Shown in pieces: positions 25,876 through 34,387 of a stretch of DNA of 64,000 bases (position 1 is the first letter of the stretch; each line of letters begins with the position of its first letter). The stretch covers positions 186,001 to 250,000 of the forward strand of contig NZ_BNBE01000004.1 of NCBI RefSeq assembly GCF_014654895.1, in the 5' to 3' direction. The stretch is from Streptomyces filamentosus (lineage in GTDB: Bacteria > Actinomycetota > Actinomycetes > Streptomycetales > Streptomycetaceae). Under the pieces are notes generated by a model. That model was not told the origin of the DNA. It ran no database searches and saw nothing but the letters and a program-made list of their open reading frames with translations. The translations under genes were made by a program, and so were the position numbers.

Positions 25876-27306
25876 ATGCGGACGACCGCCGGACCACCGG
25901 CTCCCCGCCCCGCCCCCTCGCACGGGGCCGCCCGGCTCGCCGTCGTCGACCCGGCCACCGGGGAGCCCTTCGCCGACGCCCCCGACGAGCCGCCGGACCG
26001 GCTGGACGCCGTGGTCGAGCGGGCCCGCCGGGCCTGGCACGACTGGCGCGCCGACCCCGGCGCCCGTACCACCGCGCTGTGCGCCGCCGCCGACGCCGTG
26101 GAGGCGGCCGGCGACGACCTCGCCCGGCTGCTCACCCGGGAACAGGGCAAGCCGCTGGCCGAGGCGCACGCCGAGGTCACCCGCACGGCGGCCCGGCTGC
26201 GCCTCTTCGCCGGGCTGGCCCCCCGCGTCCGGCGGATCGACGACGGCCGGCCCGTGCACAGCGAGGTCCGCTGGCGGTCCCTCGGGCCCGTCGCCGCGAT
26301 CGTGCCGTGGAACTTCCCGCTCCAGCTCGCGGCGGCGAAGTTCGCGCCCGCGCTCGCCGCCGGCAACACCGTGGTCCTCAAACCGTCCCCGTTCACCCCG
26401 CTCGCCACCCGGCTCCTCGGTTCCGTCCTCGCCGGCGTCCTGCCCGAGGGCGTGCTGACCGTGGTCACCGGCCGCGAGCCGCTCGGCGCCCGGCTCGCCG
26501 CCCACCCCGGCATCCGTCACGTCACCTTCACCGGCTCGGTGCCCACCGGGCGGGCCGTCGCCGCCGCCGCGGCGGCCTCGCTCGCCCGGGTCACCCTGGA
26601 ACTGGGCGGCAACGACGCCGCGATCCTGCTGGACGACGTCGACGTGGACCGGATCGCGGACCGGTTGTTCTGGGCCGCGTTCCGCAACTGCGGGCAGGTC
26701 TGCATGGCCGTCAAACGGGTCTACGTCCCGGCCCGCCTCCACGCCGGGGTCGTCGAGGCCCTCGCCCACCGGGCGCGGACCGTCCCCGTCGGCCCCGGGC
26801 TCGACCCGGACGTCCGGCTGGGTCCCGTCAACAACGCGCCCCAGCTGGCCCGGGTCGAGGAGGTCACCCGGCGGGCCCTGGCGGACGGGGCCAGGGCGGC
26901 GGCCGGCGGACGGCGGCTCGACCGGCCGGGGTACTTCTTCGCCCCCACCGTCCTCACCCACGTGCCGCCCGACAGTCCGGTGGTGACCGGGGAGCAGTTC
27001 GGGCCGGTCCTCCCGGTGCTGCCGTACCGGCGCCTGGACGAGGCCGTCGAGGCGGCCAACGGCACCGGGTTCGGGCTGGGCGGCTCCGTGTGGAGCGCCG
27101 ACCCCGACCGGGCGGCTGAGGTGGCCGACCGGCTCGAATGCGGCACGGCCTGGATCAACCACCACGCCGAACTCTCCCTCGCCCAGCCCTTCGCGGGCGT
27201 CAAGGACAGCGGGGTCGGCGTCACGGGCGGGCCGTGGGGGTTCTACGGCAACCTCCGGCCGTTCGTCGTCCACCGCCCCCAGGAGGAAGGACCCGGGAGA
27301 CCATGA
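25876..27306 (+). CDS. Aldehyde dehydrogenase
   Basis: A 476-residue NAD(P)-dependent aldehyde dehydrogenase. Visible motifs are 'VPWNFPLQLAAAKFAPALAA' (cofactor site), 'FTGSVPTGRAVA', the general-base Glu in 'LELGGNDAAI' and the catalytic Cys in 'FRNCGQVCMAVKRVYV'. It starts eight bases after the MfnB-like gene and overlaps the next gene by ATGA. In this operon the likely job is oxidising the furan aldehyde to a furan carboxylic acid, which the methyltransferase could esterify; that order is inferred. Confidence 0.92.
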   Translation: MRTTAGPPAPRPAPSHGAARLAVVDPATGEPFADAPDEPPDRLDAVVERARRAWHDWRADPGARTTALCAAADAVEAAGDDLARLLTREQGKPLAEAHAEVTRTAARLRLFAGLAPRVRRIDDGRPVHSEVRWRSLGPVAAIVPWNFPLQLAAAKFAPALAAGNTVVLKPSPFTPLATRLLGSVLAGVLPEGVLTVVTGREPLGARLAAHPGIRHVTFTGSVPTGRAVAAAAAASLARVTLELGGNDAAILLDDVDVDRIADRLFWAAFRNCGQVCMAVKRVYVPARLHAGVVEALAHRARTVPVGPGLDPDVRLGPVNNAPQLARVEEVTRRALADGARAAAGGRRLDRPGYFFAPTVLTHVPPDSPVVTGEQFGPVLPVLPYRRLDEAVEAANGTGFGLGGSVWSADPDRAAEVADRLECGTAWINHHAELSLAQPFAGVKDSGVGVTGGPWGFYGNLRPFVVHRPQEEGPGRP

Positions 27307-28409
27307 GGTTCCAGGCCGCCGTGCTGCGCGCGTACGAGGACCCGTTCACCGTCGAGGAGGTGGCCCTGCGGGCGGAGCCCGCCCCCGGGGAGATCCTGGT
27401 CGAGATCGCGGGCTGCGGGATGTGCCGGACCGATCTCGCCGTGCGGCGGTCGGCCGGCCGCAGCCCGCTCCCGGCGGTGCTCGGCCACGAGGGCGCCGGG
27501 GTCGTGGTGCGCTCGGGCGGCGGCCCGGACGGCGGGATCGGCGTCGGCGACCACGTGGTGCTGAGCTTCGACTCCTGCGGGACGTGCCCGAACTGCCTCG
27601 GCGCGGCCCCCGCCCACTGCGAGTCCTTCGCCGCCCTCAACCTCTTCGGGGGGCGGGCGGAGGATCCGCCCCGGCTGACCGACGGCGCCGGCCGGGCGCT
27701 GGCCCCCCGCTGGTTCGGCCAGTCCTCGTTCGCCGCGTACGCGCTGGTCCCGGCCCGCAACGCGGTACGGGTCGACCCCGCGCTGCCCCTGGAGCTGCTC
27801 GGGCCGCTCGGCTGCGGCTTCCTCACCGGCGCCGGAGCCGTCCTGAACACCTTCCGCGCCGGCCCCGGCGACACCCTCGTGGTCCTCGGCGCGGGAGCGG
27901 TGGGGCTCGCCGCGGTGATGGCGGCCACCGCCGCCGGGGTGCGGACCGTGGCCGTCGACCGGAACCCCCGGCGACTGGTCCGGGCGGAACGGTTCGGCGC
28001 GGTGCCGCTGTCCGCCGGGGCGTCCGGACTGCCGGAGCGGATCCGGCGGCTGACCGGCGGCGGCGCGCAGTACGCGCTCGACACCACGGCCGCGCCCCCG
28101 CTCGTCGCCGACGCCCTCCACGCCCTGCGCCCCACCGGCACCCTCGGTCTGGTGGCCCGTTTCAGGACCGTCCTCCCGCTGGAGCCGGGCACGCTGGACC
28201 GGGGGCGCGGCATCCGCCACATCTGCGAGGGCGACGCCGTGCCCGGACTGCTGATACCGCGGCTGATCGACCTGTGGCGGGCCGGCCGCTTCCCCTTCGA
28301 CGAACTGATCCGCACCTATCCGCTGGCCGAGGTCAACGAGGCCGAACACGACTGCGGGACGGGCCTCGTGGTCAAGCCCGTCCTCCTCCCGGAAAGGGGA
28401 AGCCGATGA
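27303..28409 (+). CDS. Zinc-dependent alcohol dehydrogenase, aryl-alcohol type
   Basis: A 368-residue medium-chain dehydrogenase. Catalytic zinc ligands: 'GCGMCRTDLAV' (Cys) and 'LGHEGAGVV' (His-Glu). The structural-zinc lobe is 'DSCGTCPNCLGAAPAHC' with four Cys. The Rossmann loop is 'VLGAGAVGLAAVMAA'. The 'FNxFGG'-like segment after the Cys lobe ('LNLFGGRAEDPP') and overall layout resemble benzyl- and other aryl-alcohol dehydrogenases, fitting a hydroxymethyl-furan substrate. The start overlaps the aldehyde dehydrogenase stop and the stop overlaps the methyltransferase start (both ATGA). Confidence 0.9.
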   Translation: MRFQAAVLRAYEDPFTVEEVALRAEPAPGEILVEIAGCGMCRTDLAVRRSAGRSPLPAVLGHEGAGVVVRSGGGPDGGIGVGDHVVLSFDSCGTCPNCLGAAPAHCESFAALNLFGGRAEDPPRLTDGAGRALAPRWFGQSSFAAYALVPARNAVRVDPALPLELLGPLGCGFLTGAGAVLNTFRAGPGDTLVVLGAGAVGLAAVMAATAAGVRTVAVDRNPRRLVRAERFGAVPLSAGASGLPERIRRLTGGGAQYALDTTAAPPLVADALHALRPTGTLGLVARFRTVLPLEPGTLDRGRGIRHICEGDAVPGLLIPRLIDLWRAGRFPFDELIRTYPLAEVNEAEHDCGTGLVVKPVLLPERGSR

Positions 28410-29332
28410 CCGAGACGGCCGGCGGGGGCCCGGAGAGAAGGACCGACCGGGGAGCGGACGGCGGCGTGGACGGGGGCGTGGGGCTGACCGCCCTGCTGGT
28501 CGCCGCGGCGCGCGCGATCGAGACCCACCGCCACGACAGCCTGGCCCGGGACGTCCACGCGGAGCACTTCGTGCGCGCCGCCCCGGCGTCCGCGGACTGG
28601 CCGGTGCGGATCCAGCAGGTCCCGGACGGGGACGGGAACCCGCTGTGGGGGCGGTTCGCCCGCTACTTCGGCCTGCGGACCAGGGTCCTCGACGACTTCC
28701 TGCTCCGGTCGGCCCGCGCGGGCGTCCGCCAGGTGGTCCTGCTGGGCGCCGGGCTGGACACCCGTGCCTTCCGGCTGGACTGGCCGCCCGGGTGCGTGGT
28801 CTTCGAGATCGACCGGGCGGGCGTGCTGGCGTTCAAGCACCGGGTGCTCGCGGGCCTGTCCGCCGCCCCGGGCGCGACCCGCGTCGCCGTGCCGGCCGAC
28901 CTGCGCTCCGACTGGGCCGCCGCGCTGACCGGCGCCGGCTTCGACCCGGCCGCCCCGAGCGCCTGGCTCGCCGAAGGGCTCCTCTTCTACCTGCCGGGTC
29001 CCGCCGAGACGGCCCTCGTGGAGACGGTGGACCGGCTGTCCGCCGAGGGCAGCGCGCTGGCCTTCGAGGCCAAGCTGGAGAAGGACCTGCTGGCGTACCG
29101 CGACAGCGCGATCTACACGGCGACGCGCGAACAGATCGGCATCGACCTGCTCCGGCTCTTCGACCTGGGCCCCCGCCCCGACTCCGCGGGCGCGCTGACG
29201 GAGCGGGGCTGGTCCGCCTCGATGCGCACCCCCTTCGACTTCACCCTCCGGCACGGCCGCGGTCCCCTGCCCGAACCGAACGACGCCCTGGAGGGCAACC
29301 GGTGGGTGTTCGCCCACAAGGTCCGGGCCTGA
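28406..29332 (+). CDS. SAM-dependent methyltransferase, leucine carboxyl methyltransferase family
   Basis: A 308-residue class I methyltransferase of the LCM/PPM group (TIGR00027-like). Motif I is 'VVLLGAGLDTRAFRLDW', with the acidic residue of motif II in 'VVFEIDRAGVLAFK'; 'WLAEGLLFYLP' is the strongly conserved family block. Members methylate carboxyl groups or phenols. A Gly/Asp-rich tail of about 25 residues precedes the domain. As the last gene of the MfnB operon it may form the methyl ester of a furan carboxylic acid. It ends six bases before the convergent IclR gene. Confidence 0.88.
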   Translation: MTETAGGGPERRTDRGADGGVDGGVGLTALLVAAARAIETHRHDSLARDVHAEHFVRAAPASADWPVRIQQVPDGDGNPLWGRFARYFGLRTRVLDDFLLRSARAGVRQVVLLGAGLDTRAFRLDWPPGCVVFEIDRAGVLAFKHRVLAGLSAAPGATRVAVPADLRSDWAAALTGAGFDPAAPSAWLAEGLLFYLPGPAETALVETVDRLSAEGSALAFEAKLEKDLLAYRDSAIYTATREQIGIDLLRLFDLGPRPDSAGALTERGWSASMRTPFDFTLRHGRGPLPEPNDALEGNRWVFAHKVRA

Positions 29333-29338
29333 CACCCG

Positions 29339-30163
29339 TCACCGGGGTGCCGCCGCGTCCGGCGCGGCGGCCGTCCCCTCCTCGGGGGCCCTGCGGTCCG
29401 CCGGGGGCAGGAGCAGGACCTCCAGGGCGCGGGCGCAGGCGTGGGCCCGGGACAGGAACCAGTCGAGCCGGGCGTCCGTGATCAGGTCCGGGGTCGCCCG
29501 GACCGCGAGGGCGAAGCGCGCGTGGCCGGTCCGTTCCAGGACCGGCACCGCCACCGTCCGCACCCCGCGCGCCGACTCGCCGTCGTTGAGCGCGTGGCCC
29601 GCCTCGCGGACGCGGGCCAGCTCGGCCGCCAGCGCGGCGGGTTCCACGATGGTGCGGTTCGTGAAGGCGTACAGCGGCGGCAGCGCGAGCGGGCCGGTCT
29701 CGCCCGCCCGGGGCCAGGCGAGGAGCACCTTGCCGAGCGCGGTCGAGTGCAGCGGGCGGCGCAGTCCCACCTTGGGCGTCACCGAACCGCCCGCCACGAT
29801 CACCGCGTACGGGCCGCTGCGCAGCGCCAGGTCGGCGGTGGCCCCGGTCCGCTCGGCCAGGTCGGCGAGTTCGGGCGCGGCCAGGTGCAGGCCGCGCTGG
29901 TGGTACGAGAGGCGGCCCAGCTCCGTGACCGCGGGACCCAGCCGGTAGCGGGCCGTGCGGGCGTCCTGTTCCAGGAAGTCCGCGGCGAGCAGGGTGCGGA
30001 CCAGCCGGTGCGCGGTGGAGGTGGAGAGGCCGAGCCTGCGCGCCAGGTCGGAGACGCTCAGGTCGGGCCGGTTGTCGTGGAAGCTGTGCAGCACGTCGAG
30101 CGCGCGGCGGACCGCCTGGGCGCCGGCCGGAGGACGTACGGGCTCGGCTCCGGTGGTCGTCAC
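29339..30163 (-). CDS. IclR-family regulator
   Basis: A 274-residue regulator. The N-terminal winged helix has 'LSVSDLARRLGLSTSTAHRL' (about residues 38-57). The C-terminal ligand domain contains the family block 'LRRPLHSTALGKVLLAWPR' and 'GVRTVAVPVLERTGHARFAL'. GTG 30163 has GGGGGAG upstream and is preferred to the longer open frame. It is divergent from the leader peptide and sulfur operon, and two operator-like boxes lie in the gap, so it probably controls that operon and itself. Convergent with the furan operon. Confidence 0.92.
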   Translation of the reverse strand: MTTTGAEPVRPPAGAQAVRRALDVLHSFHDNRPDLSVSDLARRLGLSTSTAHRLVRTLLAADFLEQDARTARYRLGPAVTELGRLSYHQRGLHLAAPELADLAERTGATADLALRSGPYAVIVAGGSVTPKVGLRRPLHSTALGKVLLAWPRAGETGPLALPPLYAFTNRTIVEPAALAAELARVREAGHALNDGESARGVRTVAVPVLERTGHARFALAVRATPDLITDARLDWFLSRAHACARALEVLLLPPADRRAPEEGTAAAPDAAAPR

Positions 30164-30197
30164 GCTCGCTCCCCCTGGGTGGTCATGCCCGCACGCT

Positions 30198-30211
30198 GCC
30201 ACATCGTGGGA
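30198..30211. promoter_or_regulatory. IclR box 1 (imperfect)
   Basis: TGCCACATCGTGGG(A), an imperfect copy of the perfect palindrome at 30259-30275, about 61 bases away and 35 bases from the IclR start codon. Two such boxes suggest cooperative binding. Confidence 0.5.
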
Positions 30212-30258
30212 GCCGGGACGACACCCGCCCGGGGGTGGAAACACGCTGTTCACGTGCG

Positions 30259-30275
30259 TTCCCACATGGTGGGAA
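30259..30275. promoter_or_regulatory. IclR box 2 (perfect palindrome)
   Basis: TTCCCACATGGTGGGAA: 7-base arms around ATG. It lies between the divergent IclR gene and sulfur operon, just upstream of a weak promoter-like pair (TTGTGG 30281-30286, CATGGT 30305-30310). Confidence 0.65.
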
Positions 30276-30362
30276 GCGAGTTGTGGAGGGCGGGAACGCC
30301 GTGTCATGGTTCCGGCCACAGCCCCGCTGAAGAGCGGACGACCGGAAGGGAGCAGGACCGCC

Positions 30363-30491
30363 ATGGACACGTGCCGTACGGCGACGACCGCCGTTCCCTT
30401 CCGCCCCGTCCTCCCCGCTCCGCCCGGGCTCACCCGGCGCCGCCACATCGACCTGGCGCGGGTCTCCGGCACGGGCTGTCCCTGTAGCTGA
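30363..30491 (+). CDS. Cysteine-ending leader peptide (sulfur-responsive attenuator leader)
   Basis: A 42-codon reading frame with GGAAGGGAG upstream of its ATG. The C-terminus reads 'RRRHIDLARVSGTGCPCS' then stop. The 'RRHIDLxRV...C' pattern is the signature of the actinobacterial leader peptides found upstream of cysteine, sulfate and sulfonate genes. The last Cys codons are TGT, rarely used in this DNA, which would make ribosomes slow when Cys-tRNA is scarce. It lies about 210 bases ahead of the DszB-like gene, so translation stalling here probably gates the operon. Very short and otherwise unlike a structural gene. Confidence 0.88.
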   Translation: MDTCRTATTAVPFRPVLPAPPGLTRRRHIDLARVSGTGCPCS

Positions 30492-30699
30492 CGCCCGGGG
30501 GCGCGGCCGGGCCGGCACCCTCCGCGAGGCCGGTGCCCCGGGGCCGTGAGGTCCCGTACCGCTCCTCCCCACCGTCGTCCGCCGGGTCCTCCGCCCTTCC
30601 CCGCCCGGCTCCTCCCCGCCCTGCGCCGCCGCGGCCGCCGCCGCGTCCGCCCGTGCGCGGGCCCCTTCCTCTTCCCTCCTCCTTCCGGGACTCCTCTCC

Positions 30700-31719
30700 A
30701 TGACCGACGCCCGCGTGCCCGACACGCTCTGGTTCACCCGCTGCCCCGTCCCCACCGCCACCGGCGTGGCCGCCGACCGCGGCTGGCTGGCGGCCGAGTT
30801 CGCGCCGGACGGCATCGCCGTCCGCTCGCTCCAGGACGCCGAGCCCGGCGCCGACCGCGCCGCCCACTACACCCACGGCCTGCCCGGCCTCTTCCGCGAG
30901 GGCGGCAACGTGCCCGCCCTGTGGGCCCGTTCGCGGGGCCGGAGCACCCGGCTCGTCGGTCTCACCTGGATCGAGGAGCGGCAGGTGGTGCTCGTCGCCC
31001 CCGGGTCACCGGTGCGCGGGGCCGCCGCCCTGCGGGGGCTCCGGCTCGCCGTGCCCCGGCACGAGGTGCCCATCGACTTCTGGCGGGCCATGGCGCTGCG
31101 CGGCTTCGAGGGCGCCCTCGCCTCCGCGGGTCTCGGCCTCGACGACGCCCGGCCGGTCGACGTCCCCGCCACCGGGCACTCGGGGCAGTGGGCCGCCGAA
31201 CTCGACGCGCTGCGGCGGGGAGCGGTCGACGCGGTGTACGTGAAGGGCGCCCTCGCCGTCGAGTCGGCCCGCCGCGCCGGGGCCGAGGTCGCCGTCGAGC
31301 TCGACGCCCTCCCGGACCCGGTCCACCGGGTCAACAACGGGACGCCCCGTCCCCTCACCGTCGACCAGGAACTCCTGGACGAGCACCCGGAGTTGGTGGA
31401 CCGCTTCCTCGCCGTCCTGCTCCGGGCCGCCGACTGGGCCGCGGACCGGCCCGAGGAGGTCGCCCGGATCCTCGGCGCGGAGACCGGCGCGGGCGCCGAA
31501 GGGGTCGCGGGCGCCTACCGCCCGGGCACCCACCGCACCCTGCACCCCGACCTCTCCGACGCCCGGCTCGACCTGCTGGCCCGGCAGGAGGCGGCCCTGC
31601 GCGCCCACGGTTTCCTCCCCGAGGCCGTGGACGTGCGGGCCTGGGCCGATCCCGGGCCGCTGCGCCGGGCCCGCCTGCTCCTGGCCTCCGGCGCCACGGC
31701 GCCGAGCCCCGTCGCGTGA
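30700..31719 (+). CDS. DszB-like desulfinase / signal-less substrate-binding-fold protein
   Basis: A 339-residue protein without a signal peptide, in the solute-binding-protein fold. It resembles the sulfinate desulfinase DszB. The catalytic cysteine context 'FTRCPVPTA' (Cys15) matches the DszB nucleophile site, and 'HYTHGLPGLFREGGNVPAL' places His56 and Arg66 exactly ten residues apart with Gly69 after them, like His60, Arg70 and Gly73 of DszB as I remember them. It may release sulfite from an aryl- or alkyl-sulfinate inside the cell. First structural gene after the cysteine leader. The alternative is a non-catalytic binding protein, but the conserved triad argues against that. Confidence 0.75.
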   Translation: MTDARVPDTLWFTRCPVPTATGVAADRGWLAAEFAPDGIAVRSLQDAEPGADRAAHYTHGLPGLFREGGNVPALWARSRGRSTRLVGLTWIEERQVVLVAPGSPVRGAAALRGLRLAVPRHEVPIDFWRAMALRGFEGALASAGLGLDDARPVDVPATGHSGQWAAELDALRRGAVDAVYVKGALAVESARRAGAEVAVELDALPDPVHRVNNGTPRPLTVDQELLDEHPELVDRFLAVLLRAADWAADRPEEVARILGAETGAGAEGVAGAYRPGTHRTLHPDLSDARLDLLARQEAALRAHGFLPEAVDVRAWADPGPLRRARLLLASGATAPSPVA

Positions 31720-31773
31720 CCCCGGCTCCCCCCCTTCCCCCTTTCTTCCCACCGCTCCTCAAGGACGACCGCC

Positions 31774-32784
31774 ATGCGCCCTCTTCCCGCCCTCACCGCC
31801 CTGACGGCCCTCGCCGCCCTCGTCACCCTCACCGCCTGCGGCGCCGATCCGGCGGCCGACTCCGGCCGGAGCGGCGGGGCGAAGGGCGCCACGGTCACCG
31901 TCCGCATCCCCGACCCCGGGAACTCCGGGGTCCTCGCCCGGGGCAAGCAGGACGGCAGCCTCGACAAGGCGCTCGCCGCCGTGGGCGCGAAGGTCGCCTG
32001 GACCGGCAGCGCGGGGCCGTTCGCCCCCGCCGCGCAGGCGATGAACGCCGATCAGCTCGACTTCGCCACCGGTTCCATCACCTCCGGCATCACCTCCCTC
32101 TCCCAGAACCCCGGCTTCGCCTTCTTCACCGCCACCGATCCCGACCCGGTCGGCGAGGGGATCCTCGTCCGCGAGGGGTCCGGCATCGACTCCGTCCGGG
32201 ACCTCGTCGGCCGCAAGGTGGCCGTCAACAAGGGCGGGACGGGCGAGTACCTGCTCCTCAAGGCGCTCGCGAAGGAGGGGATCCCCGCCGACCGGGTGGA
32301 GCGCGTCTATCTGCGGCCCGACCAGACCGCCGCCGTCTTCAACGCCGGACAGGTCGACGCCTGGGCCGTCTGGTCGACCTACGCGGTCGCCGAGATCGGC
32401 AGCGGCAAGGCCCGCTTCCTCGTCGACGGCAAGGCGATCGGTTCGGACAACTACAGCCTGAACGCGGTCCGTTCGGACTTCGCGAAGGAGCACCCGGCGA
32501 TCGTGAAGGCGCTCTACCGCTACCTCCACGACAACAGCGCCAAGGAGCGGAAGGACCCGGCCGCCTACCTCAACGTCTTCACCGACGCCGGCCCCACCGC
32601 CGTCACCGGCAAGGCCAAGGAGGTGCAGATCGGGTTCACCCGCGAGGGCGGGACCGTCGACCCCATCGGCCCCGAGGACGTCGCGCGGTTCAAGACCGTC
32701 GCCGGCTTCTACGCCGACCAGAAGGTGACGCCGGACACGGTCGACGTCGCCGCCCACCTCCTCGACGTGGAGTCCCTGTCGTGA
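31774..32784 (+). CDS. Sulfonate-type substrate-binding lipoprotein, SsuA-like
   Basis: A 336-residue exported lipoprotein with lipobox 'LTAC' (residue 21 or nearby) after a hydrophobic signal. Mature motifs 'LDFATGSITSGITSLSQNP', 'GRKVAVNKGGTGEYLLLKAL' and 'NAGQVDAWAVWSTYAVAE' are those of aliphatic sulfonate-binding proteins. It starts 54 bases after the DszB-like gene and overlaps the permease start by GTGA. It delivers the substrate to the importer encoded next. Confidence 0.93.
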   Translation: MRPLPALTALTALAALVTLTACGADPAADSGRSGGAKGATVTVRIPDPGNSGVLARGKQDGSLDKALAAVGAKVAWTGSAGPFAPAAQAMNADQLDFATGSITSGITSLSQNPGFAFFTATDPDPVGEGILVREGSGIDSVRDLVGRKVAVNKGGTGEYLLLKALAKEGIPADRVERVYLRPDQTAAVFNAGQVDAWAVWSTYAVAEIGSGKARFLVDGKAIGSDNYSLNAVRSDFAKEHPAIVKALYRYLHDNSAKERKDPAAYLNVFTDAGPTAVTGKAKEVQIGFTREGGTVDPIGPEDVARFKTVAGFYADQKVTPDTVDVAAHLLDVESLS

Positions 32785-33626
32785 CCACCGCCCCGGCCGC
32801 CCCGGCCGCCACCGGTCTCGTCGCCCCCCGGCCGCCCGCCCACCGTCCCCGTCCCCGTACGTACGCGCTCGCCGTCCGCGCCCTCGGCCCGGTCGCCCTC
32901 CTCGCCCTGTGGTGGGTCGCGTCCGCGACCGGCGCCCTCACCCCCGACGTCCTCGCCTCGCCCGCCCAGGTGCTCGACGCCGTCGGCGAGCTGTGGGGCA
33001 ACGGACAGCTGCCCGACGCCCTCGCCACCTCCCTGACCCGTTCCGGCACAGGGCTCGTCATCGGGCTCGCCGCCGGTCTCGTCCTCGGGATCACCACCGG
33101 CTTCACCCGGCTCGGCGACGAACTCCTCGACTCCTCCCTCCAGACCCTGCGCACCATCCCCTTCCTCTCCCTGGTGCCGCTGTTCATGGTGTGGTTCGGC
33201 ATCAACGAGACCGCCAAGATCCTGCTGATCGCGGTCGCCACCACCTTCCCGATGTACGTCTCCACCAGCGGCGGAGTCCGCAACACGGACCGGAAGCTCG
33301 TGGAGGCCATGCGGAGCTTCGGGCTCGGCCGGCTCGCGATCGTCCGCCAGGTCGTCCTGCCGGGCGCCCTGCCCTCGCTGCTCGCCGGGCTGCGCCTGTC
33401 GATGACGCTCAGCGTCATCGCGCTGATCGCCGCCGAGGAGATCAACGCGACGGCGGGCATCGGCTATCTGATGTCCCAGGCCCAGAGCTACGCCCGGACC
33501 GACGTCCTCGCCGTCTGCATCCTCGTCTACGGACTCCTCGGCCTCACCGCCGACGTCCTCGTCCGCGGCCTGGAGCGGATCCTCATGCCCTGGCGCGCCA
33601 CCGGAACCGGAGGGACGACACGATGA
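32781..33626 (+). CDS. ABC transporter permease, SsuC family
   Basis: A 281-residue permease with six predicted helices. The EAA-loop is 'RKLVEAMRSFGLGRLAIVRQ', and 'LRTIPFLSLVPLFMVWFGI' is the highly conserved block of sulfonate/taurine/nitrate permeases. GTG 32781 overlaps the binding-protein stop, and the end overlaps the ATPase start (ATGA). It is clearly related to, but not a duplicate of, the permease at 14054-14833. Confidence 0.94.
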   Translation: MTTAPAAPAATGLVAPRPPAHRPRPRTYALAVRALGPVALLALWWVASATGALTPDVLASPAQVLDAVGELWGNGQLPDALATSLTRSGTGLVIGLAAGLVLGITTGFTRLGDELLDSSLQTLRTIPFLSLVPLFMVWFGINETAKILLIAVATTFPMYVSTSGGVRNTDRKLVEAMRSFGLGRLAIVRQVVLPGALPSLLAGLRLSMTLSVIALIAAEEINATAGIGYLMSQAQSYARTDVLAVCILVYGLLGLTADVLVRGLERILMPWRATGTGGTTR

Positions 33627-34387
33627 CCGCCGTACGCGTACGGGGACTGCGCCGGGTCTTCGGGGACCGCGCCGTCATCGACGGCCTCGACCTCACCATC
33701 GGGCGGGGCGAGTTCGTCGCCCTGCTCGGGGCCAGCGGCAGCGGGAAGACGACCCTGCTGCGCATCCTGGGCGCCCTCGACGGCGCCGATGGAGGGGAGG
33801 TCCTGGTCCCGCCGGCCCGCACGATCGTCTTCCAGGAGCCCCGGCTCATCCCCTCGAAGAAGGTCCTCGGCAACGTGACGGTCGGGCTGCCGCGCGGCGC
33901 CGCCACCCGGGAGACGGGCCTGCGGGCCCTCGCGGAGGTCGGCCTGGAGCGGCACGCCGATGCCTGGCCGGCCACGCTCTCCGGCGGCGAGGCACAACGG
34001 GTCGCACTGGCCCGGGCACTGGTCCGCGAGCCCGAACTCCTGCTGCTCGACGAGCCGTTCGCGGCCCTCGACGCGCTGACCCGGCTGCGGATGCAGGACC
34101 TCGTGGGCGAGCTGCGACGGATCCACCGACCCGCCGTGCTGCTCGTCACCCACGACGTCGACGAGGCCGTGCGGCTCGCGGACCGGATCGCGGTCCTGCG
34201 CGACGGGCGGCTCGTCACCGACGAGACCGTGACCGTGCCCGGGCCCCGCGACCCGGGCGACCCCGAGGCGGTCGCCCTGCGCCGCCGCCTCCTCGCCGAC
34301 CTCGGCGTGCGCGCCGGTCCCCCCGCCCCGCGGGAAACCCCCTCCCCCGCAGAAACCCCCGTTCCCCAGAAGGAGTTCTCCGCATGA
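33623..34387 (+). CDS. ABC transporter ATP-binding protein, SsuB family
   Basis: A 254-residue ATPase with Walker A 'GASGSGKTTLLRILGAL', Q-loop 'IVFQEPRLIPSKKVLGNV', signature 'LSGGEAQRVALARALV', Walker B 'LLLLDEPFAALDALTR' and switch 'LLVTHDVDEAV'. 'QEPRLIPSKKV' after the Q-loop is typical of SsuB. A Pro-rich C-terminal tail of about 25 residues follows the domain. It is coupled by ATGA overlaps to the genes on both sides. Confidence 0.95.
   Translation: MTAVRVRGLRRVFGDRAVIDGLDLTIGRGEFVALLGASGSGKTTLLRILGALDGADGGEVLVPPARTIVFQEPRLIPSKKVLGNVTVGLPRGAATRETGLRALAEVGLERHADAWPATLSGGEAQRVALARALVREPELLLLDEPFAALDALTRLRMQDLVGELRRIHRPAVLLVTHDVDEAVRLADRIAVLRDGRLVTDETVTVPGPRDPGDPEAVALRRRLLADLGVRAGPPAPRETPSPAETPVPQKEFSA

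Noticed and set aside
25109..29332. Methanofuran biosynthesis
   Set aside because: Only the MfnB step is present; aminotransferase, kinase, tyramine-glutamate ligase and condensing enzyme are missing.
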